A DNA stretch of 64,000 nucleotides from Halobacillus halophilus (GTDB lineage: Bacteria; Bacillota; Bacilli; Bacillales; Halobacillaceae). Of the stretch, positions 38,462 to 46,753 are shown piece after piece. The notes beneath the pieces were generated by a model. The model saw nothing but the letters and a program-made list of their open reading frames with translations. It did no database searches and was not told where the DNA came from. A program made the translations under genes and the position numbers. Within the stretch, counting starts at the first letter, position 1. The number at the start of each line of letters is the position of its first letter. Where the stretch lies: the NCBI RefSeq assembly GCF_020171985.1, contig NZ_JAIVAL010000001.1:620001-684000 (forward strand), given 5' to 3'.

Positions 38462-39938
38462 TTTAACAGCATTGCCCATTATATTACCGCTAATCGCTGG
38501 AATTATAATGGCCTTCATTCACAAAAAAACAACGATCGTAAGAAAATTTTCCCAAGTCTTTACTGTGGTCAACTTGCTGGTTGTTGGTGGCATTTTTCTT
38601 TATGTGCTGCAGAACGGAGCCATCATTCTGGAAACGGGCGACTGGGCTGCTCCTTACGGCATCATTCTGGTTGGTGATCTACTTTCCATGACGCTCGTTT
38701 TTACCTCTAATCTTGTAGCAACAGCGTGTGTATTTTATGCTCCAAAGTCCCTTTCCAAAGAGCAGGAAGCTTTTTACTTTTACAGCTTCTTCTTTATGCT
38801 GATTGCAGGTGTTAGCGGTGCGTTCCTGACAGGTGACTTATTTAACTTGTTCGTGTTCTTTGAAGTACTGTTAATGGCTTCTTACGGCTTGATCGTTTTA
38901 GGGAATGGAAAAGCTCAACTTAGAGAATCCATTAAATATGTTTTAATTAATCTATTTTCATCGATGCTCTTTGTCACGACTATTGCTTTTTTGTATTCAG
39001 TCGTAGGAACGGTGAATATGGCACAAGTTGCTGAACGAGTGCAAGAGGTGGAGCAACAAGGTATTCTTACAACTATAGCCATCATGTTCTTTTTCGTTTT
39101 TGCAACAAAAGCAGCCGTTTTTCCTTTGTACTATTGGCTTCCTAGACCTTATATTTCACCTAACCCAGTTGTGTCAGCTTTATTTGGTGCTTTATTAACG
39201 AAGGTAGGAATTTATTCAATCTTGAGGATTTTTACTTTAATCTTCAACCAGGACGTGCAGCTGACGCATACACTTTTCATTTACCTGGCAGCACTAACCA
39301 TGATTTTTGGAGTAGTGGGTGCTTTATCTACCAACAATATCAAATTGGTTGTGGCTTACAATATAATCCCGGCTGTTGGTTTTATGCTGATGGGTATAGG
39401 AATCTTTACAGAAGTGTCCATTAGCGGCACTATCTACTATCTGGTCCATGATATGATTATCAAAGGTGTCCTCTTCCTGCTGGTTGGAGCTGTAGCTTAT
39501 GTGGCAGGAACTTCAGATTTAAGAAAAATGGGTGGACTTATTCACCATTATCCTGTGCTAGGCTGGCTGTTCTTTATTGCTTCTCTGGTACTTGCAGGAA
39601 TCCCTCCATTCAGCGGTTTTATTGGTAAACTGCTCCTGCTAAGAGGCGGTTTGGCAGAAGAAGAAATCCTGATTGTCATAGTCGGACTTGTAACAAGCCT
39701 TCTTATTCTATTCTCCATGATTCGTATATTCATTCGCGGGTTCTGGGGAGAGAAAACTGAAATTCCACTGCCTGAAAGAGAGCATAAAGGCAAAATGATG
39801 GCCTGGCCGATAGGATTGCTTTTAACCTTTTCCGTGTTACTTGGAGTCGGTGCTGAGTGGTTCTATCCATCCATTGAATCCATTTCCAAATACTTAATGG
39901 ATCCGCAACTCTACATTGATTCTGTATTAAAGGAGTAG
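38454..39938 (+). CDS. mrpD: Mrp antiporter subunit D
   Basis: NuoM/NuoN-like antiporter subunit, 494 residues and about 14 helices. The block VFFEVLLMASYGLIVLG holds the conserved glutamate (about 137), and FPLYYWLPRPYISPNPVVSA is the lysine/proline-rich proton-channel region. Essential for antiport in characterised Mrp systems. Coupled to mrpC by overlap. Confidence 0.95.
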   Translation: MSNLTALPIILPLIAGIIMAFIHKKTTIVRKFSQVFTVVNLLVVGGIFLYVLQNGAIILETGDWAAPYGIILVGDLLSMTLVFTSNLVATACVFYAPKSLSKEQEAFYFYSFFFMLIAGVSGAFLTGDLFNLFVFFEVLLMASYGLIVLGNGKAQLRESIKYVLINLFSSMLFVTTIAFLYSVVGTVNMAQVAERVQEVEQQGILTTIAIMFFFVFATKAAVFPLYYWLPRPYISPNPVVSALFGALLTKVGIYSILRIFTLIFNQDVQLTHTLFIYLAALTMIFGVVGALSTNNIKLVVAYNIIPAVGFMLMGIGIFTEVSISGTIYYLVHDMIIKGVLFLLVGAVAYVAGTSDLRKMGGLIHHYPVLGWLFFIASLVLAGIPPFSGFIGKLLLLRGGLAEEEILIVIVGLVTSLLILFSMIRIFIRGFWGEKTEIPLPEREHKGKMMAWPIGLLLTFSVLLGVGAEWFYPSIESISKYLMDPQLYIDSVLKE

Positions 39939-39944
39939 TAGCTG

Positions 39945-40421
39945 ATGCCTTTTCAAATCGTCTTAAACATTATTATTGCAATCATGTGGATGTTTCTCAG
40001 TGAAAGCTATCAATTTTCCACCTTCCTTGTCGGGTATCTTCTCGGAATCGGTCTCTTATTTATTCTCAGGAGATTCATTCCGGATTCGTTCTATATGCAC
40101 CGGGTATGGAATTTTATTAAATTGATGCTTTTATTTATAAGAGAGCTTGTCCTTTCAAACATTGATATTGTTAAAGTTGTCTACAAACCAAAACTGGACA
40201 TAGAGCCAGGAATATTTGCCCTTCCAATTGATTTAAAAAGTAATTTTGAAATAACTTTATTGGCCAATTTAATTACTTTAACACCTGGTACTCTATCCAT
40301 AGCTGTCAGTGATGACCACACAAAAATTTATGTACACGCTATGGACATCCCGGACGTTGAACAGTCCATTAACGAAATTAAGGAAACCTTTGAAAAAGCT
40401 ATTATGGAGGTGACTCGCTAA
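39945..40421 (+). CDS. mrpE: Mrp antiporter subunit E
   Basis: A 158-residue MnhE/MrpE family protein: two N-terminal hydrophobic segments with FLVGYLLGIGLLFILRRF, then a cytoplasmic domain with the conserved TLTPGTLSIAVSDD stretch. It overlaps mrpF by 1 base (TAATGG). Confidence 0.95.
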   Translation: MPFQIVLNIIIAIMWMFLSESYQFSTFLVGYLLGIGLLFILRRFIPDSFYMHRVWNFIKLMLLFIRELVLSNIDIVKVVYKPKLDIEPGIFALPIDLKSNFEITLLANLITLTPGTLSIAVSDDHTKIYVHAMDIPDVEQSINEIKETFEKAIMEVTR

Positions 40422-40732
40422 TGGACAACATTTTGGACGTTACCCAGCAACTGATCGAGTATTCAGCGACCATCGCGGTCCTGGGAGTTTCTGTTTCCGT
40501 TATGATTTTATTGTACCGTGCTATTAAAGGTCCGACCAATCCGGACCGGGCTGTTGCTCTTGATATCATTGGCATTAACTTAATGGCTTTGGCAGGCATC
40601 ATCGCGGTCATGCTCGTCACTACCAAATTTAACGACGTTATTCTGCTAATCGGTATTTTATTATTTATTGGCACGGTTGCCTTAGCGAAATTCTTAGAAA
40701 AGGGTGTTATTATTGAGCGGGACATGGATTAA
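40421..40732 (+). CDS. mrpF: Mrp antiporter subunit F
   Basis: A 103-residue, three-helix MrpF protein with the family motif RAIKGPTNPDRAVALDIIG (about 33-51), containing the conserved Asp. It overlaps both mrpE and mrpG. Confidence 0.94.
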   Translation: MDNILDVTQQLIEYSATIAVLGVSVSVMILLYRAIKGPTNPDRAVALDIIGINLMALAGIIAVMLVTTKFNDVILLIGILLFIGTVALAKFLEKGVIIERDMD

Positions 40733-41087
40733 TTTAATTTTTGACATCCTCATTTGTTTCTTCTTACTATCAGGTACCTTTTTCATCATTTCGGGTTCAA
40801 TTGGAATTCTTCGCTTACCTGATGTTTATACGAGACTACACGCTGCGACTAAAAGTTCGACTTTAGGTGTGTCGGGAATAATGATAGGGGCTTTTTTATT
40901 TCTGTATATTGAGCATGACATTGTAAGTGGAAAGCTCCTCTTAGGTATTCTATTTGTGCTTCTTACAGCCCCTGTATCAGGACATGTCATAGCAAGGGCC
41001 GCTCACCGAAGCGGTGTTCCTTTGTGGAAAGACAGTGTCAAAGATGATTATAATGAAGTCTTACGAGCTGAACAAAAAGAGAAATAA
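40713..41087 (+). CDS. mrpG: Mrp antiporter subunit G
   Basis: A 124-residue MrpG protein with GSIGILRLPDVYTRLHAATK and STLGVSG, the family signature. I chose the TTG at 40713 because AAAGGGTG lies about 6 bases ahead and the length then equals B. subtilis MrpG; a GTG at 40704 is in frame but sits on that ribosome-binding site. Last gene of the operon; overlaps mrpF by 20 bases. Confidence 0.88.
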   Translation: MSGTWINLIFDILICFFLLSGTFFIISGSIGILRLPDVYTRLHAATKSSTLGVSGIMIGAFLFLYIEHDIVSGKLLLGILFVLLTAPVSGHVIARAAHRSGVPLWKDSVKDDYNEVLRAEQKEK

Positions 41088-41093
41088 ACACGT

Positions 41094-41135
41094 CATAAAA
41101 AGGAGGGTCCTGTAGGAACAGGACCCTCCTTTTTA
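41094..41135 (+). terminator. Terminator of the mrp operon
   Basis: Perfect 16-bp arms (41097-41112 / 41119-41134, core AGGAGGGTCCTG/CAGGACCCTCCT) ending in a T-run. Confidence 0.92.
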
Positions 41136-41244
41136 TGGGGAAAACTAGGTCAGGCCTTTTTATTCCTGTACAAGCACATCCACCCTTTTCCACACATAGA
41201 TATGTTGTAGGCAATTGCCTAAATATCGAGGAGGTGCGCGTCGT

Positions 41245-41958
41245 ATGAGCAGCATTATCGCTTCCATCCTTTACTTTTTTAAAGAATCTTTATTCTTTAT
41301 GTCTTACGTCAAGAATCAGGCCTTCCCAAACCCCCTTTCCTCTGAGGAAGAAGCTAAGCAGCTTAAATTAATGCAAGAAGGAAGTCATGAGGCGAGAAAT
41401 ATACTTATTGAACATAACCTGAGGCTGGTAGCCCATATTGTGAAAAAGTTTGAGAATACAAAAGAAGACTTTGAAGACTTAATTTCCATTGGAACGATCG
41501 GGCTAATAAAGGGGATTGAAAGTTATTCTACCGGTAAAGGTACAAAACTAGCCACCTATGCAGCACGCTGTATTGAAAATGAAATTTTGATGCATCTTAG
41601 ATCCACTAAAAAAATGAATAAAGATGTCTCCCTTCAAGATCCAATTGGTCATGACAAAGAGGGAAATGAACTGAATCTATTGGATATATTGCAAGCGGAT
41701 GTTAAAGACATTGTGGAAGAAATTCAACTTCACATGGAACTTGAAAAAATAAAAGACTTCATTACTATATTAGACGAACGCGAGAAAGAAGTTATTATTT
41801 TTCGGTATGGGCTGAATCAAACCGAAGAAAAGACACAAAGGGAAATAGCGAAAGAACTCGGAATTTCTAGAAGTTATGTATCAAGAATTGAAAAAAGAGC
41901 ATTGATGAAGATCTTCCATGAATTTTACAAGCAAAGCAAGCAAGGAAAAAAAGCGTAA
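41245..41958 (+). CDS. sigK: RNA polymerase sporulation sigma factor SigK (pro-form)
   Basis: Late mother-cell sigma factor. The first 20 residues ([20 protein letters not shown]) form the hydrophobic pro-sequence removed by SpoIVFB before YVKNQAFP. Region 2 ([33 protein letters not shown]) and region 4 (helix-turn-helix [20 protein letters not shown]) are intact. The gene is continuous: there is no skin-type interruption as in B. subtilis 168. ATG at 41245 follows GAGGAGGTG. Length 237. Confidence 0.96.
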   Translation: MSSIIASILYFFKESLFFMSYVKNQAFPNPLSSEEEAKQLKLMQEGSHEARNILIEHNLRLVAHIVKKFENTKEDFEDLISIGTIGLIKGIESYSTGKGTKLATYAARCIENEILMHLRSTKKMNKDVSLQDPIGHDKEGNELNLLDILQADVKDIVEEIQLHMELEKIKDFITILDEREKEVIIFRYGLNQTEEKTQREIAKELGISRSYVSRIEKRALMKIFHEFYKQSKQGKKA

Positions 41959-41998
41959 AATAAGCCACTGAACGATTAATGGTCAGTGGCTTTAGTAA
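41957..41998 (+). terminator. Hairpin between convergent sigK and yrhC
   Basis: AGCCACTGA (41963-41971) / TCAGTGGCT (41983-41991). T-tracts are short on both sides, so this is a modest bidirectional terminator. Confidence 0.55.
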
Positions 41999-42000
41999 GG

Positions 42001-42228
42001 CTATTCACTTGTTAAAATCTGCTGCATCTTTTTAACCTTTTTGATTAATAGAAAAGCATAAATCAATCCGGCCCCTATAACTGGGTATAGAAAATAGTGA
42101 ATTGTTGTGTGGTATTCAAAAATACTAATTAAGGTTCCTATATATAAATAACTGATTAATATTAATAGAGTCATAATAAAGCGTTTGTAATCTGAGATTT
42201 TCTTTTCCATCCATTCCGTTGATTTCAT
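42001..42228 (-). CDS. yrhC: YrhC family membrane protein
   Basis: A 75-residue protein with a polar N-terminus (MKSTEWMEKKISDYKRF) and two transmembrane helices (about 18-38 and 43-62), then a basic tail. It matches the small YrhC family, found near mtnN in Bacillaceae. Start ATG 42228 follows GCAGGAGGTGATC. In B. subtilis mccA and mccB lie between mtnN and yrhC; here they are missing. Function unknown. Confidence 0.8.
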   Translation of the reverse strand: MKSTEWMEKKISDYKRFIMTLLILISYLYIGTLISIFEYHTTIHYFLYPVIGAGLIYAFLLIKKVKKMQQILTSE

Positions 42229-42296
42229 GGATAGATCACCTCCTGCACGGCTATTATTGTAACACATTGACCCTGCAGTGGAGATGGTAATATTAT

Positions 42297-42989
42297 CTAT
42301 TCAATATGAGTAACCATAGCCATTATCATAGCTGCCGCATTTTCGGCAGCTTTTGGTAAGAACTGTTCGAAAGAAATTGATGATTCCTTTCCTGCTATAT
42401 CTGACAAGGCACGGATTACAACAAATGGGGTCCCATATCTGTAACAAACCTGGGCAATTGCTGCGGCCTCCATTTCCGCAGCTACCATTTGTGGAAACTT
42501 ATTCCGGACGAACTGGACTTTACTTTCTTCTTGCATGAAAGTGTCTCCCGTAACAATCAGTCCCTTTGCCGAGACCGCATCTGTTTGCTTCACCGCTTCC
42601 AACGCTTGATTGACAAGCTTCTCATCTGCTTTATAGCGAGCAGGCATCTCTGGAACTTGTCCATATTCATAAGAGAAGGCCGTGACGTCCACATCATGAT
42701 AAGTAACTGCTTCAGATATTACAATATCCCCTACATCTAAGTGCTCAGCAAAACCTCCTGCCGAGCCCGTATTAATAACAGCTTCAACTTCGTAACGCTC
42801 ATGCAGAATGCTAGTTGCAACTGCTGCATTCACTTTCCCTATTCCTGATTTTAGGAGGACCACTTCTTTTCCACGAAGAACACCCTGAATAAATAGACTT
42901 CCCGCGATTTCTTCTCTGTTGGTGTTCTGCATCTCCGTTTGAAGTTTTTCGATTTCCTCATCCATTGCTCCTATAATACCAATTGCCAT
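42297..42989 (-). CDS. mtnN: 5'-methylthioadenosine/S-adenosylhomocysteine nucleosidase
   Basis: MtnN removes adenine from methylthioadenosine and S-adenosylhomocysteine in methionine salvage and methyl-cycle detoxification. The 230-residue enzyme starts with IGIIGAMDEEIEKL and contains NTGSAGG, VAAEMEAAAIAQVC (nucleobase/ribose site) and the catalytic aspartate in RALSDIAG. It follows yrrS by 19 bases. Confidence 0.96.
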   Translation of the reverse strand: MAIGIIGAMDEEIEKLQTEMQNTNREEIAGSLFIQGVLRGKEVVLLKSGIGKVNAAVATSILHERYEVEAVINTGSAGGFAEHLDVGDIVISEAVTYHDVDVTAFSYEYGQVPEMPARYKADEKLVNQALEAVKQTDAVSAKGLIVTGDTFMQEESKVQFVRNKFPQMVAAEMEAAAIAQVCYRYGTPFVVIRALSDIAGKESSISFEQFLPKAAENAAAMIMAMVTHIE

Positions 42990-43008
42990 TTTTCTCTCTC
43001 CCTTTTCG

Positions 43009-43770
43009 TTAGCGATTCACTTCTTTTTCTTCCAGAACTTCTAATTTAACAGGCTTATATCCTTCTCCATCTACCCATTGGATAAATACACGGTAATGCT
43101 CGGTCTTTTCTTTGTTTGAAACGGTTGCTTCAGCTTTTTGAGAGCTGCCTCCGTTTCCAATCCACCATGTGATCATATTTTCTTTTGAAAGACCTGTAGC
43201 CTTACTGACAGCCTTAATAAGTTCATTCCAATCTTGAGAATTTTCATTATAAGATATAGTATGATTCCCACTTGTATTCATTTCTGTAGGAACAGGCTGC
43301 CAATCTTTCTTAACGATCTTCGCGACGTTTTCTTTATCACTTTCTTCAATCACAGTATCAGTATCGTTTTCCTCTTCAGTAGCATCCTTGTCCTGTTCCT
43401 CTTCAGAGGATTCCACTTCATCAGAACTCTCTTCATTATTGGAATCAGTATTTGAACTACTATTTGGATCAGATCCGTTTGATTCCTCCTGCTCTGAATC
43501 TTGTTTGTTTGTCTGGTGGTTTGTCGAACCATTATTGTTTTTGTCCTCTTCTGAGTTTTCTTTCTGATCCGATTCACTATTCAAGACTGCTTTTTCCTCA
43601 TCAGAACCTTTGGCATTACTTGGTTGATCATCTCCGCCAAAAACCATCATAGCTATAAAAACGATCAATAGTGCACTTCCAGCTCCTACTAACCAATTCA
43701 TGAGAATAGTACTTTTTCGTTTCTTTTCAAAACGATGAGCCCTTGATCCTTCGGTATGTTTATCAGCCAT
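43009..43770 (-). CDS. yrrS: YrrS family protein (DUF1510)
   Basis: A 253-residue membrane-anchored protein: basic N-terminus, one transmembrane helix (about 25-45), a very long low-complexity linker of Glu, Asp, Ser and Asn (about 50-150), and a C-terminal globular DUF1510 domain (about 155-250, with SYNENSQDWNELIKA). B. subtilis YrrS is encoded next to the penicillin-binding protein PbpI, which is absent here. Function unknown; cell-wall association is inferred. Confidence 0.85.
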   Translation of the reverse strand: MADKHTEGSRAHRFEKKRKSTILMNWLVGAGSALLIVFIAMMVFGGDDQPSNAKGSDEEKAVLNSESDQKENSEEDKNNNGSTNHQTNKQDSEQEESNGSDPNSSSNTDSNNEESSDEVESSEEEQDKDATEEENDTDTVIEESDKENVAKIVKKDWQPVPTEMNTSGNHTISYNENSQDWNELIKAVSKATGLSKENMITWWIGNGGSSQKAEATVSNKEKTEHYRVFIQWVDGEGYKPVKLEVLEEKEVNR

Positions 43771-43799
43771 TAAAGTCTCCTCCTTTGAATTCGTTGTTA

Positions 43800-43828
43800 A
43801 TTATACAACAATAGGGCGCGGTGACCAA
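43800..43828 (-). promoter_or_regulatory. Sigma-A promoter of yrrS-mtnN-yrhC
   Basis: Minus strand TTGGTC (43828-43823), 17-base spacer, TATAAT (43805-43800), about 30 bases before yrrS. Confidence 0.7.
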
Positions 43829-43971
43829 CACTTTCATCCTTTTTTCCATTTCCCGGGCAATGTGTTAGATTACAGCCTTTGTTAAATCTCAATGCTAATC
43901 TTACAGAAAAGCTCCCGTTAGCTAAAGACTCAGTTCCGAGATAAAATGGGTCCTTTACGTTAAATGGAGAA

Positions 43972-44158
43972 GGGCTGGTTGGGAAATAACTCGCTTTCCT
44001 ATGGCCCTACACGACGTAGGGTCGATCGACGTTGCCACAGGATGTGGCGACCTTAGTCGATCCTCCTTTTACTAGGAGCTTCCTCGCTCGTTTCACTCCC
44101 TGCGGGATCTCACCTAGTTCCTTCTCCCATGGGAGTCTCGCCATTTCCCAACCAGCCC
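43972..44158 (-). repeat. Structured intergenic repeat, copy A
   Basis: A 187-bp element with perfect 16-bp inverted ends (43972-43987 and 44143-44158, GGGCTGGTTGGGAAAT). Read on the minus strand its core shares blocks with copy B: AGACTCC, GGTGAGATCCCGCAGGG, CGAGGAAGCTC, TCGACTAAG, TCCTGTGGCAACGTCGA and GGAAAGCGA. Such CTCCTGCGGG-type repeats are scattered in many Bacillaceae genomes. No ORF. The flanks 43830-43970 and 44159-44335 show nothing else. Confidence 0.8.
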
Positions 44159-44335
44159 AGCCACAGGAGAAAACGGATCCTTCCAGAAGAAAGAATCCTC
44201 GTCTTCTAAACTGGTCTTAAATGCTTCTATGGCAGGCTATTCCAGATCTTTACAGCATGAGAATAGCCTCATATTCACATGCTCATTTTGTGTATCAAAA
44301 ACATATTTTAAGTGGTTTTGAGTAGCTGATTTGGC

Positions 44336-44525
44336 AAGGTTCTGAGGGGGACGATGCAGACTCCTGCGGGATGAACATAATCGGTGAGATCCCGCAGGGC
44401 TGTTAAGCCCGAGGAAGCTCAGCACATATAAGAAGTTCGACTAAGACCGCCACGTCCTGTGGCAACGTCGAACGACCCTTCGTCGTGCAGGGCCGGAAAG
44501 CGAAATCGTCCCCCGAAGGACCTTC
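44336..44525 (+). repeat. Structured intergenic repeat, copy B (inverted)
   Basis: About 190 bp, inverted relative to copy A, with imperfect 20-bp inverted ends (44336-44355 and 44506-44525, core GGGGGACGAT) that differ in sequence from those of copy A. Contains an internal 10-bp stem CCTGCGGGAT / ATCCCGCAGG. The core blocks are shared with copy A. 44526-44637 shows nothing I can support. Confidence 0.8.
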
Positions 44526-44635
44526 CTCATAACCAATATCTCGAAACTGAATCTTCAACTAATCGGCCCTATTGCGTTATAAGCTTTTTTAGAAATCACC
44601 AACAGCCAAGAGGAGTATGATGAAAGAAACCCATA

Positions 44636-44667
44636 ATAAAAAGACAGGGAAGCCCCTGTCTTTTTAT
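44636..44667 (-). terminator. Terminator of greA
   Basis: Perfect 12-bp arms AAAAAGACAGGG (44638-44649) / CCCTGTCTTTTT (44654-44665). Confidence 0.85.
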
Positions 44668-44672
44668 TAATA

Positions 44673-45149
44673 TTATTCTACAGTAACAATCTTAACATCA
44701 ATATCTCCACCTGGAGTAGCTACAGAGACTTTGTCCCCTACTACATGTCCGATGAGACTTTGAGCCATAGGAGAATCATTAGAGATTTTCCCTTCAAATG
44801 GATCTGCTTCCGCACTACCTACAATTGTGTAAGTCTCTTCTTCTCCATCAGGAAGTTCTTGAAAGGTAACAGACTTACCTAAACTTACTGTATCCGGATT
44901 GTCATTATCATTTTCAATAATAACGGCATTTCTAATCATATTTTCGACTTGAGTAATGCGGGCTTCCACAAATGCTTGTTCATCTTTAGCCGCATCATAT
45001 TCAGAGTTCTCAGAAAGATCTCCAAAGCCGCGTGCAATTTTGATACGCTCTACTACTTCTTTACGACGCTCTGTTTTCAAGTGATGCAGTTCGTCTTCGA
45101 GCTTTTGTTTTCCTTCTTCTGTCATGTAAAAGTTTTTTTCTTCTGCCAT
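44673..45149 (-). CDS. greA: Transcription elongation factor GreA
   Basis: GreA rescues backtracked RNA polymerase by stimulating transcript cleavage. An N-terminal coiled coil ([20 protein letters not shown], with acidic tip residues in [20 protein letters not shown]) is followed by an FKBP-like C-terminal domain. I chose the ATG at 45149 (158 aa), the usual length, with AAAGGAGTG upstream; the frame stays open upstream without homology. Confidence 0.96.
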   Translation of the reverse strand: MAEEKNFYMTEEGKQKLEDELHHLKTERRKEVVERIKIARGFGDLSENSEYDAAKDEQAFVEARITQVENMIRNAVIIENDNDNPDTVSLGKSVTFQELPDGEEETYTIVGSAEADPFEGKISNDSPMAQSLIGHVVGDKVSVATPGGDIDVKIVTVE

Positions 45150-45280
45150 CTTCTTTGAACACTCCTTTAATCCATCAAAAAATTGATGTTCCCCCATATA
45201 GGAAATGAGCGATACCAACGTATGCTCATTAATGAATTACTATACTTTACACGAGGACACTATATTCTAGAACTACTATT

Positions 45281-45311
45281 GAAAACTATGCCAGATTTCT
45301 GGAAGGTTTTC
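45281..45311 (-). terminator. Possible weak terminator of udk
   Basis: Interrupted inverted repeat GAAAAC/GTTTTC (45281-45286 / 45306-45311) plus CCAGA/TCTGG (45291-45295 / 45298-45302). No good T-tract follows. Confidence 0.3.
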
Positions 45312-45321
45312 AACTATTTTC

Positions 45322-45963
45322 TCAATTGAAATGATCTTGCGTTTCATTAAGGACTGTTTGAATTTTTGTTGCCATTAAGTCTATAGCAACGTGGTTTTGG
45401 CCCCCTTCTGGAATAATAAGATCTGCATATCGTTTGGTAGGCTCCACGAATTGCAGATGCATGGGACGGACCACATTAATATATTGCTCAATGACAGAAT
45501 CTAGTGTGCGCCCCCGTTCATTAATATCTCTCATCATTCTGCGAATGATCCTCACGTCCGCGTCCGTGTCTACGAAGACCTTAATGTCCATTAAATCGCG
45601 TAATCGCTCGTCTTCCAGCACAAGAATTCCTTCAACAATTATAACCTCTTTAGGCTCCACGTGTATCGTTTCCTCTGAACGCGTATGCACCTTATAATCG
45701 TAAGTAGGTTTCTCTACCGATTTCTGATCTATCAACTGTTCAAGATGTTCAATTAATAGGTCATTGTCAAAAGCAAGAGGGTGATCATAGTTTGTCTGCA
45801 GTCTTTCTTCAAAGGGAAGGTGACTCTGATCTTTGTAATAATAATCTTGCTCCACCATTAAAATGGTTTTATCAGCAAATCTCTGGATGATGGACCGGGT
45901 TACACTTGTTTTCCCAGACCCTGTACCTCCGGCTACTCCAATAACTACAGGTTTATCTTTCAT
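45322..45963 (-). CDS. udk: Uridine kinase
   Basis: Udk phosphorylates uridine and cytidine for pyrimidine salvage. The P-loop is [15 protein letters not shown] (about 8-22), and [20 protein letters not shown] and [13 protein letters not shown] are substrate-site blocks. I chose the ATG at 45963 (213 aa); an upstream in-frame ATG at 45993 would add 10 residues that include the ribosome-binding site. It follows trmR directly; trhP1/trhP2, found between them in B. subtilis, are absent. Confidence 0.95.
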   Translation of the reverse strand: MKDKPVVIGVAGGTGSGKTSVTRSIIQRFADKTILMVEQDYYYKDQSHLPFEERLQTNYDHPLAFDNDLLIEHLEQLIDQKSVEKPTYDYKVHTRSEETIHVEPKEVIIVEGILVLEDERLRDLMDIKVFVDTDADVRIIRRMMRDINERGRTLDSVIEQYINVVRPMHLQFVEPTKRYADLIIPEGGQNHVAIDLMATKIQTVLNETQDHFN

Positions 45964-46018
45964 GTTTCTGGTTTCTCCTTTCATCCCAAACATAATCTCT
46001 GAACACTACGCGGTCCAG

Positions 46019-46648
46019 TCATTTTTTTATTGTAATGGCTACACCATCGCCAATAGGTACAATTGTCGTATGATAATCGGGGTTGTGAACAAGCCAATTA
46101 TTGAAATTACGTATTTTACGAGCAATTTTTGCCATACGTTTGTTTGCATGTGAATCGTCCGCTACATAACCCTTAAACAGAACATTATCCGAAACAATTA
46201 CTGCACCTTCAGATAATAACGGTTCGTATAGATGAAAGAATTCTTCATACTTACCTTTAGCCGCATCAATAAAGAGGAAGTCAAAACAACCTTCCTTCCG
46301 CACTTCTTCCTTGAGCTCAAGAGCGTCCCCAAACAGAAGATGAATTCTGTCTTCTGCTCCTTGCTTATTAATAAAATGCTGGGCATCTCTATAACGATCC
46401 TCGTCTCTTTCTATTGATACAACTTTGCTTCCAGGTGAAGCCTCCAACATACGAAGGGCCGAATATCCTATTGCTGTTCCAATTTCCAAAATGCGTTCAG
46501 GTCTATGCATACGAATCAGCTGCATTAGAAAATGTATACCTGCGGGCTCCATAATTGGTATATTCTTTTCCTCTGCGTATGACTCCATGTGCGCCAATGG
46601 TCCAGTGGAAGAAGGCAGCAATGATTTCAGATACGCGTCTTGCTCCAT
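46019..46648 (-). CDS. trmR: tRNA 5-hydroxyuridine methyltransferase TrmR
   Basis: O-methyltransferase (209 aa; B. subtilis YrrM) that methylates 5-hydroxyuridine at the tRNA wobble position to 5-methoxyuridine. SAM-binding motif LEIGTAIGYSALRML (about 55-69) and FIDAAKGKYEEFF are visible. Its substrate nucleoside needs TrhP or TrhO; the trhP genes normally next door are missing here. Confidence 0.9.
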   Translation of the reverse strand: MEQDAYLKSLLPSSTGPLAHMESYAEEKNIPIMEPAGIHFLMQLIRMHRPERILEIGTAIGYSALRMLEASPGSKVVSIERDEDRYRDAQHFINKQGAEDRIHLLFGDALELKEEVRKEGCFDFLFIDAAKGKYEEFFHLYEPLLSEGAVIVSDNVLFKGYVADDSHANKRMAKIARKIRNFNNWLVHNPDYHTTIVPIGDGVAITIKK

Positions 46649-46710
46649 GATGTTAACATCCCTTCATATTTGATTTACATCCATTTTACAACCCCACTAT
46701 TTTAACATAC

Positions 46711-46745
46711 AAAAATGGAGGAATGCGAGTAATCTCGCATTCCTC
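46711..46745 (-). terminator. Terminator of mltG
   Basis: Perfect 12-bp arms GAGGAATGCGAG (46718-46729) / CTCGCATTCCTC (46734-46745), then CATTTTTG on the minus strand. Confidence 0.8.
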
Positions 46746-46753
46746 TTCAATAA

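Noticed and set aside
41959-42000. Remnant of a skin-type element or attachment site at sigK
   Set aside because: sigK is continuous and no recombinase gene or direct repeat flanks it in the window.
44611-44670. 15-codon ORF with AGGAG overlapping the greA terminator
   Set aside because: The coding part is mainly the terminator hairpin itself; too short for support.
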